Of a stretch of DNA of 12,046 bases, positions 1-7,186 are shown piece by piece. Within the stretch, counting starts at the first letter, position 1; each line of letters starts with the position of its first letter. The position numbers and the translations under genes were made by a program. The notes beneath the pieces are model-generated. The model worked only from the letters and a program-made list of their open reading frames with translations, did no database searches and was not told the DNA's origin. The DNA is from Bacteroidales bacterium UBA2632. Its GTDB lineage: Bacteria > Bacteroidota > Bacteroidia > Bacteroidales > Dysgonomonadaceae. Where the stretch lies: positions 19,655-31,700 of the forward strand of contig DENY01000005.1 in assembly GCA_002359825.1 (NCBI GenBank), in the 5' to 3' direction.

Positions 1-559
1 GGAGGCAGTGCTCACATATACGGGGTAGATACATAATAAACGAATTTTCGAACTCGCCATAGATATCTTTGGGAACATCTTTAAAGTTGGTTTCTTTACT
101 TCGTTTTGCAAATTCTCCACCCAAATCATCTTCCCAGTTGGGGGTTTTCTCAATTTTCTCCATCACTTTTCCTGTCAGTATAGAGTGAGGACGAGCTGTG
201 GGAGGAGTTTTGAATTTAGAACCTTTGTGTAAAATCGAATAGTTGAACGTGAAAGGTTCGTAATAATCATCTATAGTGGGCATGGTGGGACTGGCAAAGA
301 GGTTTTTCATAACACCCAATTTGCCACCCATTTTTGGAGTGAGTCTATCTTTATCAACTGTCCAACCACCTTTCCAGCGATCTTGGTTCTCCCATTCGTC
401 GGGATAACCTATACCGGGTTTAGTCTCTACATTATTGAACCATACGTATTCAACGCCTTTGCGCGATGTCCATACGTTTTTACAAGTAACCGAGCAGGTG
501 TGACAGCCGATACACTTGTCAAGGTTCATTACCATTGCTATTTGTGAGCGTATTTGCAT
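1..559 (-). CDS. narH: Respiratory nitrate reductase beta subunit NarH (N-terminal 186 residues, partial)
   Basis: NarH is the iron-sulfur subunit that carries electrons from the haem subunit NarI to the molybdenum site of NarG, on the cytoplasmic face of the inner membrane. The ATG at 557-559 gives MQIRSQIAMVMNLDKC, closely matching the NarH start. The first ferredoxin-type cluster motif is visible as Cys16, Cys19, Cys22 and Cys26 (CIGCHTCSVTC). Other NarH-like stretches are VWFNNVETKPG, DDYYEPF, NWEDDLGGEF and MYLPRICEHC; the last begins the second cluster (Cys182, Cys185). The family is about 500 residues long, so roughly two thirds lies beyond the left edge. The gene starts 17 bp after narG ends, which indicates co-transcription; narJ and narI would be expected next. 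No Shine-Dalgarno sequence is seen before the ATG, and the alternative ATG ten codons in is less likely. Confidence 0.96.
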   Translation of the reverse strand, partial: MQIRSQIAMVMNLDKCIGCHTCSVTCKNVWTSRKGVEYVWFNNVETKPGIGYPDEWENQDRWKGGWTVDKDRLTPKMGGKLGVMKNLFASPTMPTIDDYYEPFTFNYSILHKGSKFKTPPTARPHSILTGKVMEKIEKTPNWEDDLGGEFAKRSKETNFKDVPKDIYGEFENSFIMYLPRICEHCL

Positions 560-576
560 GGAATTTCAGTTTTTAT

Positions 577-3500
577 TTAATTTTCTTCAATTGGTTCATC
601 CATCCACTCAACTTTGTTGAGTTTTCGGATAATAACAAATTCATCGCGGTTGGCACCTATAGTACCATAGTAATTGAGCCCATAGCTCAATTGTGCATAT
701 CCGCCTATCATATGAGTGGGTTTCAAGCAGAGTCGTGAAACGGAGTTGTGAACACCCCCACGGTTTCCTGTAATTTGACTTACTGGCATATTCACGGTTC
801 TTTCTTGATTGTGATACATGATGAGTGCGCCATTGGGGATTCGTTGCGATACCACTAAGCGTACTACAGTAGCCCCATTCTGGTTGTAAACTTCCACCCA
901 ATCATTGTCTACCAAATCCATCTTTTTTGCATCATCTTCGCTCAACCATGCCACAGGACCTCCTCGGCCCAAAGTAAGCATTATTAAGTTGTCTGACCAG
1001 GTGGAGTGAATGGTCCATTTATTGTGAGGAGTCATCATATTGAGAATCATATACTTTTCTTTACCCTCTAGTTTTTCAATCATTCCTTTCAACGATTTGG
1101 TGTCAATGGGTGGCTTGTAGCACACCAAGTTTTCACCAAAGTCTATCATCCAAGGATGATCTTGATAAATAGATTGTCGCCCAGTAAGTGTGCGCCACGG
1201 AATGAGTTCGTGCACATTCGTATAACCAGCGTTGTATGAAACCTCGTGAGATTCAATCCCACTCCAAGTGGGCGAAGAGATAACTTTTCGAGGTTGTTGA
1301 ATCAGGTCTTTAAATCTGATTTGTTCGTCCTCTCGCTTAGCTGCTAAATGGCGGTGTTTACGGCCTGTTACTTTCTCCAGAGCCTCCCATGCTTTCACGG
1401 CAACATGTCCGTTGGTTTCGGGAGCTAACGTTAATATCATTTCGGCAGCATGTATGTCAGTTTCTAAAAGAGCTCTCCCATTGGATTTATGTCCAATGAT
1501 AGGTGAAAGATTAAGCTTTTTCAGCAATGCAACCTCTTCTTTAGTATCCCAACTAATGCCTTTTCCGCCATTTCCCAACTCTTCCATAAGCGGACCTAAC
1601 GAGGTAAATCGTTCATACGTATTGGGATAATCGCGCATTACTTCAATGATATCGGACATATTCTTGCCCGGTTTCAGCTCTAAATTATCCACCTTCCAAT
1701 CTTTGGCATAAGCTGTTTCTGAAATCTCCATAGGAGAATCATGCTGCATGGGCTGTAGCACGATATCTCTTTCTATTCCAAGATGACCTGGCGAAAGTTC
1801 TGAAACTTTTTTAGCTAATCCTTTAAATATATTCCAATCTGTGCGAGCTTCCCAAACAGGATCTACAGCATTGGTGAAGGGGTGTATAAAGGGATGCAGG
1901 TCAGTGGTACTTAAATCATTCTTTTCGTACCATGTGGCTGCAGGTAAAATAATATCTGAGTGAAGCGCTGATGTGGACATTCTGAAATCGAGTGTCACCA
2001 ATAAATCCAATTTGCCTTCGGGTGCTTTATCGTGCCATTTCACTTCTTGTGGTAATTGCTTTCCGTTTGCTTTTAAGTCGGCACCCATCACACTGTTTTG
2101 TGCGCCCAACAAGTGTTTCATAAAATACTCCATCCCTTTGGCACTTGAAGCCAAGAGATTAGATCGCCATATAAACATATTCCTCGGGAAGTTTTTTGGA
2201 TCATCTGGATCTTCAGAAGCGATGGATAGTTCGTTGCTCTTTAATTTTTCTGTAATGAAACTTTTTACATCCTTACCTTGTTCTGCAGCATGTTGACCAA
2301 GTTTGATAGGATTGTCGTTTAGTTGTGGGCTTGAAGGCAACCAACCCATGCGTTCTGATTTTACATTACAATCAATCACCGACATCATGTTCCATTTCTC
2401 TTTGTCAGCCAATGGAGATAATAATTCTGATAATCCCACTTTCTCATAGCGCCACTGATTGGTGTGCATGTAAAAATAGGAAGTTGCATTCATGTGGCGA
2501 GGCGGACGTTGCCAGTCTAATCCAAATGCCAAAGGTGTCCAGCCAGTTTGAGGACGAAGTTTTTCTTGTCCTACATAATGTGACCAACCTCCTCCAGATT
2601 TCCCCACACATCCACAAAACACCAACATGTTTATGGCGCTTCGGTATATCATATCTGTATGATACCATTGGTTGACACCACAACCAATGATAATCATGGA
2701 TTTGCCTTCAGTCTTCTCAGCATTTTCTGCGAATTGTCGTGCAGTGGATATTATATGTGATGCCGGAACGCCAGTTATTCTTTCTTGCCATGCTGGTGTG
2801 TAAAGCGCATCTTCCGTATAGTCGGGAGAGGGAGCTTCTCCAGGAAGTCCTAATGAGAGACCATAATTGGCAATAGTTAAATCATATACTGTGCAGTATA
2901 AAAACTTTCCATCGGGAGATTTACGTACAGGTATTTTCCGAATGACTATCTCATCATGTTTGGTGGCATTAAAATATTCGTTTTTGTAATCATTTCCACC
3001 AAAATAAGGGAAAGAGACCTCTTTCACTTCATCAAAGTTGTCTACAAAAGAGAGTTGTGGTGAAATCTCATCTCCAGTTAAAAGATTCACCATTTCTAAA
3101 TTCCATTTTTGACTCTTGTCCCATCGAGATCCAATAGTACCATTGGGGATTACCAACTGTTTGCTTGTTTCATCAAAAAGAAGCGGTTTCCAATCAGCAT
3201 TTTCCTCTGTGGTAAATTTTGCATCCAAGTCGCTGGCTCTTACAACTCGTCCAGCTACATATCGTCCATTCTTATTTTCAACTTTTACCAAGAATGGCAA
3301 ATCAGAGTATTGCTTTACATATTTTTCAAAATAGGGAGTCTTCTTATCTAAATAAAACTCTTTCAAAATTACATGACCCATAGCCATACCCACAGCAGCA
3401 TCTGTGCCTTGCTTTGGTTTTATCCAAAGGTCAGCAAATTTGGCTGCTTCACTAAAATCGGGAGATATATTGATAGTTTTTGTGCCTTTGTATCTCACTT

Positions 3501-4305
3501 GAGTATAAAAAGGTGCATCTGGAGTTCGTGTAACCGGAACATTCGACCCCCACAACATAAGAAATGAAAAATTATACCAATCTGCACTTTCTGGAACATC
3601 GGTTTGCTCTCCCCAAGTTTGTGGAGAAGAGGGTGGTAAATCGCAATAAAAATCATAAAAACTTAGTATTGTACCTCAGAGTAGGCTCAAATATCGAGTT
3701 CCAGAAGAATAGCTGACCATTGACATTGCAGGAATGGGCGTGAAACCCACTAAACGATCTGGTCCGTATTTTTTGATTGTGTAGATATTGGCAGCTGCAA
3801 TGATCTCTTCAGCCTCTTTCCAATCGAGACGGATGAGACCTCCCAAGACTCGTTGACTTATATATTCGTTGCGTGTAGTGGGATTATCCATAATGCTTTC
3901 CCATGCCACAACAGGGTCTTTATACTGATCTTTAGCTTTTCTATATGCTTTGGCCAATGCGCCACGAATCATAGGATACTTCACCCGGTTGGCACTATAA
4001 AGATACCATGAGTAACTTGCACCGCGAGGACAACCACGTGGTTCGTGATTGGGAAGATCGGGGCGTGTTTCTGGATAGTCTGTACTTTGCAACTCCCATG
4101 TTACTAAGCCATTTTTCACAAATATTTGCCACGAGCAAGATCCAGTACAATTCACTCCATGGGTAGAGCGTACTACCTTATCAAATTGCCATCGGTTGCG
4201 GTAAAACCGTTCCCAATCACGGGGGGTATCAGTTGTAACAACGTGTTTGTCTGGACTTACAGTTGCTTCTTTACTAAAGTAGATGAGTTTATTGAGTAGG
4301 CTCAT
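577..4305 (-). pseudogene. narG: Respiratory nitrate reductase alpha subunit NarG, full length but with one in-frame TGA
   Basis: NarG is the catalytic subunit that reduces nitrate to nitrite at a molybdenum bis-MGD centre. Reading from ATG 4303-4305 to TAA 577-579 gives 1242 codons before the stop, close to the ~1247 residues of E. coli NarG. The FS0 cluster ligands are present (His49, Cys53, Cys57, Cys92, in THGVNCTGSCSW and EPRGCPRG). So is the expected Mo-ligand Asp (Asp218, in LSFYDFYCDLPP), and the C-terminal KPTHMIGGYAQLSYG region is typical. Codon 210 is TGA, in SLL-TGA-GTILSFYD, where NarG proteins read SLIGGT: a Gly is replaced. Everything downstream stays in frame. If the stop is real, the product ends at 209 residues and loses the Mo ligand and most of the fold. 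The first ATG in the downstream part is at 3558, inside the domain, so it is unlikely to be a true start. Family assignment is very secure; functionality is uncertain. Confidence 0.93.
3676..3678 (-). other. In-frame TGA within narG (codon 210)
   Basis: The minus-strand codon order here is AGC CTA CTC TGA GGT ACA ATA CTA AGT. NarG homologues have Gly-Gly-Thr at this point, so a single G-to-T change of GGA to TGA would explain it. No frameshift or other stop is seen in the gene. Confidence 0.9.
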
Positions 4306-4340
4306 AATAAAAGCATATTAAGTTAAAAAAGGGAAGATGA

Positions 4341-4375
4341 ACGTAACATTTACGTGTTTGTTGTTTGATTTTCAA
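4341..4375. promoter_or_regulatory. Two inverted repeats upstream of narG, possible operator
   Basis: ACGTAACATTTACGT at 4341-4355 is a perfect 6-bp inverted repeat with a 3-bp spacer. TTGATTTTCAA at 4365-4375 is a 4-bp inverted repeat, also with a 3-bp spacer. Their centres are 22 bp apart, about two helical turns, and lie 43 and 65 bp upstream of the narG ATG. The half-site spacing does not fit the FNR/CRP consensus (TTGAT-N4-ATCAA), so no regulator is named. The short arms in AT-rich DNA could arise by chance. Confidence 0.3.
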
Positions 4376-4425
4376 GAATGTTTTTACAAACGTGCAATAA
4401 ATTTACAATATGGAAACATCCTACA

Positions 4426-4433
4426 CAAATATA
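4426..4433 (-). promoter_or_regulatory. Candidate Bacteroidota -7 element for narGH
   Basis: On the minus strand this reads TATATTTG, an exact match to TAnnTTTG. No convincing TTTG is seen about 20 bp further upstream. Initiation here would give a leader of about 110 nt containing the inverted repeats at 4341-4375. Such octamers occur by chance in AT-rich gaps. Confidence 0.3.
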
Positions 4434-4527
4434 AAAGGATGAACTATCGCAGATTAGAAATAAATAACATTGATTAACTGGGGTAATTTAAAATAATGCC
4501 AAGCTTAAGTGAGATCGATGTAAGTGT

Positions 4528-5598
4528 TTAAGAATGAGAGGCCTTTTTAACAAGCAAATAATCTTTGCCCATAGCGTAAAACATGCCAAATGCAGCAACA
4601 CCCCATGCCACTAATGCAATATAAATGAAATAAGACGGTATAATCATCAGAAAAGATAGATCGAGAGCTTGAGACAACTTAAATGTACAGGCAGTGTACA
4701 TTCCCATAGGGAATATCATTCCCCAATATTGAGGATGGTATTTTAAAGGGAGTTGTTTAAAAACATGTCGCCATATACCCAATATAACAATGAGTGGAAT
4801 CCACCATGTTCCAATAGCCCAGAAGAAAAGTGTGAAACCTTTTAGAAATGGAAGTATTTCTGTAATAAACGACCAATGGTTTGTGTTTTGAATTAAAAGC
4901 GAACCGGCCAATGTGGAAATAGCCACAGCCCCCATATTTATCCAGTAGGCAGGTGCAAACTCCTCAGCTCGCATTTCAAAAAATGACATACGATAAACGA
5001 TGAGCGTGATGATAATAATGTAAAACATACAACCACAAAGAAACATGGTCAAGGCAAAAAAAGAAACCAAATCATTGGCAAAAGGTATGTGTCCTGTCAA
5101 TTGACTTGCTAGAATAGATACAGATTGGGTAGATACAATAATAAGCAACCAAACTCCGCTAATCGCTTCATTAATGGGTGGTTTATTGTTTTTCACTGTG
5201 AATACCGTGAATACTGTGTAAATAAGAATCAACCAAGCGAAACTTCCAATGTAAAAAAGAATGGACGCTATTGTAAAGTTTCCTGCAATAACAATAAACT
5301 GAGTACCCAACACACAAGTGCCTGCTATATAAGTTAGAAAACCTGGACTCTTGGCAGGGTCTTTGATGTCGGTCATGAATTGTTGTTGGTAAAGAACAAT
5401 TCTTAAAATATAAAGTTGAGATAGCCAGATGTAGGCTACTATATTGAAATAAAAAAGAAGTTTTGCAATAAAAGTATAGTGTAGGAAAAATGAAGCAATA
5501 GATACTATACCTGTAGCCATCACCAATGCAAAATAGGCAGTGGGTAGATTGGATAAATCGCGAAGAAAAGTGGCTGAAATTAATTTGCTTCTTGTCAT
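4528..5598 (-). CDS. TDT-family (TehA / SLAC1 / C4-dicarboxylate-type) membrane transporter
   Basis: This is a 356-residue, almost entirely hydrophobic inner-membrane protein with about ten predicted helices (roughly 20-40, 44-67, 89-106, 110-132, 147-165, 175-201, 217-236, 252-276, 293-310 and 318-344). The N-terminal pattern NLPTAYFALVMATGIVSIA and the late motif YWGMIFPMGMYT resemble the TDT family. That family includes bacterial TehA, yeast Mae1 and Ssu1, and plant SLAC1 anion channels; members move malate, sulfite, chloride or nitrate, so substrate cannot be read from sequence. The gene lies 222 bp upstream of narG on the same strand, behind its own putative promoter. The ATG at 5596-5598 is the natural start, just before the first helix, and the stop is TAA. 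A link to nitrate or nitrite passage is inference from position only. Family assignment is fairly sure, function is open. Confidence 0.82.
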   Translation of the reverse strand: MTRSKLISATFLRDLSNLPTAYFALVMATGIVSIASFFLHYTFIAKLLFYFNIVAYIWLSQLYILRIVLYQQQFMTDIKDPAKSPGFLTYIAGTCVLGTQFIVIAGNFTIASILFYIGSFAWLILIYTVFTVFTVKNNKPPINEAISGVWLLIIVSTQSVSILASQLTGHIPFANDLVSFFALTMFLCGCMFYIIIITLIVYRMSFFEMRAEEFAPAYWINMGAVAISTLAGSLLIQNTNHWSFITEILPFLKGFTLFFWAIGTWWIPLIVILGIWRHVFKQLPLKYHPQYWGMIFPMGMYTACTFKLSQALDLSFLMIIPSYFIYIALVAWGVAAFGMFYAMGKDYLLVKKASHS

Positions 5599-5616
5599 CT
5601 GATTTGGGTATTATCG

Positions 5617-5643
5617 TGATGGTATTTCATCAGGTAGTTGATG
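5617..5643. repeat. Three phased TGATG/CATCA half-sites in the transporter leader
   Basis: TGATG (5617-5621), CATCA (5628-5632) and TGATG (5639-5643) alternate in orientation, separated by exactly 6 bp, so each starts 11 bp after the last. The second pair extends to a 6-bp inverted repeat (TCATCA-N6-TGATGA, 5627-5644). In the minus-strand transcript the middle element could pair with either neighbour, giving two mutually exclusive small hairpins. As DNA, the array would present half-sites on one face of the helix. Arms are short, so chance is possible. Confidence 0.35.
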
Positions 5644-5649
5644 ATTATT

Positions 5650-5657
5650 CAAATTTA
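5650..5657 (-). promoter_or_regulatory. Candidate Bacteroidota -7 element for the TDT transporter gene
   Basis: The minus strand reads TAAATTTG, an exact TAnnTTTG match, 52 bp upstream of the ATG. Transcription would start near 5643, at the edge of the TGATG/CATCA array. The -33 region is weak. The palindrome ATTTGCAAAT at 5665-5674 lies between the two promoter elements. Confidence 0.4.
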
Positions 5658-5841
5658 CACAATCATTTGCAAATTAAAGAAATATCCTTGATAAAAACTC
5701 ATTATTCATAAGATATGTTGCAGTCATCAATCTTAATTTATTCAATCAGCCTTATCTCCTATCATTTATTTATATAGCATCTTAATCTTTTGCGATGCAG
5801 TATTCAAGCCGAGAGTTTAATGGTGTAATAACTTTAGCCTT

Positions 5842-7185
5842 TTAATTCGCCAAATACTCCTTTACCATCCCACTAATCTGTTTCAACGAAATTTCATTCA
5901 ATTTGATATTGAATTGAGCAGTCACCAATCTTTCTTCAGCTTCCAACAAACTGTTTTGCGCTTCGCGCAATCTTATTCCTGCAAGATCGCCCAACTTGTA
6001 CCTTTCGATAGCAATTTCGTAATTCTCACGAGCATTCTCTACGTTTTCTTTTTCCAGTTTAAAGAGTTCTAAGTTGTTGAGATAGGATTGCCACATATTC
6101 GAGAAGTCGCTCTTGATGGCCAATTGCATTTGATCTTTTTCTAACTTGGTGTTTTCGATGCGTGTTCGAGCATTCTTTTGTTCACGACGTTTGTTGAATC
6201 CATCAAAGATATTTATCCCAACCGTGACACCAACATTCGGTCCCCAATTGCGTTGTTTATCGTAACTTCCAACATCATAATTGAAATGCGAAAAACCATA
6301 CCCGGTGTTCAATCGAACATAAGGGTAGTATCTGCTTTCAATATTCTTGAGATTGAGTTGGCTCAACGCAATATCTTTTTGTGTAAGTTGCAACAAGATA
6401 TTTTGAGATAATACTTTGTTCCACAAAACCTCTTTGGGCTCAATAGGCTTTAATATAATCGATGTATCTGCTGCAACCAGTGGAGTTTCCACATCTTGAA
6501 TTCCCATTAGTTCGTTCAGTTTTATACGAGACGTATTCAGCACTTCGTATTGACGGATTAGGCGCGAACTATCTGCATTGAAATCAACACGTGCTTGTTG
6601 CAAATCTAATCGCGACAAAGAACCGATTTGATATCTTGCAGCCACAATGCGCAACTGTTCGCCCGAGAGCTTCACTGCCGATTTGAGGTTTTTCATTCTC
6701 ATTGTCTCTTGAACCAAATTGTAGTATTCGGCTGAGAGATTGGCTATGAATGATTCGATTGTCAGTTGTGTATTCAGCTCTCCTATGCTCCTCAACTCTT
6801 TCAACTTTTCGTAGTTGGTTTGCGCATTAAAACCATCGAAAATTGTCCAATTGAGATTGACACTTGCATTGAGTGTTTGGGTATTGTTATTGCGAATTGT
6901 TTTCTCGTCAGAGCCATCAGCTGGAGTTTGATTGGTATTGTCGTTTTTTAGATTATAACCTGTATTTGCATCAATTGAGGGCAAAAGACCTGCATTTCCC
7001 CAAGTTACATTTCTGTCAGAAATATCTTGATTGTTACGCATAATTCGGATATCGAAGTTCTGTTGCAATCCAATTCTAAGACATTCTTCCAAGTCAATAA
7101 TAGGTCCAATGACAACCTGTCCTATTGTAAGATAAGATAACGACAAGGACAAAAACAATATTATAAAACTAAAAACTCTTTTCAT
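5842..7185 (-). CDS. TolC-like outer membrane efflux factor (OEP family)
   Basis: This is the outer-membrane channel of a tripartite pump, expected to form a trimeric barrel and periplasmic tunnel. The start chosen is ATG 7183-7185, giving 447 residues that begin MKRVFSFIILFLSLSLSY, a clear Sec signal peptide probably cut near Gly-Gln (residues 22-23). An ATG at 7221 is in frame, but it would overlap the pump gene and put 12 polar residues before the signal. The two OEP repeats are visible as similar halves: DLEECLRIGLQQN opens the first and LWNKVLSQNILLQL the second, and each ends its first strand with IFDGFN (115-120 and 326-331). Long amphipathic helices follow, including RYKLGDLAGIRLREAQNSL. 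The ATG is one base after the pump's TGA, so translation is probably coupled. The stop is TAA. No strong terminator is seen downstream. Confidence 0.92.
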   Translation of the reverse strand: MKRVFSFIILFLSLSLSYLTIGQVVIGPIIDLEECLRIGLQQNFDIRIMRNNQDISDRNVTWGNAGLLPSIDANTGYNLKNDNTNQTPADGSDEKTIRNNNTQTLNASVNLNWTIFDGFNAQTNYEKLKELRSIGELNTQLTIESFIANLSAEYYNLVQETMRMKNLKSAVKLSGEQLRIVAARYQIGSLSRLDLQQARVDFNADSSRLIRQYEVLNTSRIKLNELMGIQDVETPLVAADTSIILKPIEPKEVLWNKVLSQNILLQLTQKDIALSQLNLKNIESRYYPYVRLNTGYGFSHFNYDVGSYDKQRNWGPNVGVTVGINIFDGFNKRREQKNARTRIENTKLEKDQMQLAIKSDFSNMWQSYLNNLELFKLEKENVENARENYEIAIERYKLGDLAGIRLREAQNSLLEAEERLVTAQFNIKLNEISLKQISGMVKEYLAN

Positions 7186-7186
7186 T

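Noticed and set aside
2325..2675. Plus-strand 116-codon open frame inside narG
   Set aside because: It is antisense to strongly conserved NarG sequence and has no recognisable domain; a shadow frame.
3676..3678. TGA in narG as a selenocysteine codon
   Set aside because: The aligned residue is Gly, not Cys, and it is not a metal ligand. The molybdenum ligand expected in NarG is the Asp eight codons further on.
5638..5652. FNR-like box TTGA-N7-TCAA near the transporter promoter
   Set aside because: FNR sites have six bases between TTGA and TCAA; this has seven, and it overlaps the -7 element.
5777..5798. Possible terminator hairpin GCATC-N12-GATGC after the TolC-like gene
   Set aside because: The 5-bp stem with a 12-base loop is weak and no T-run follows on the minus strand.
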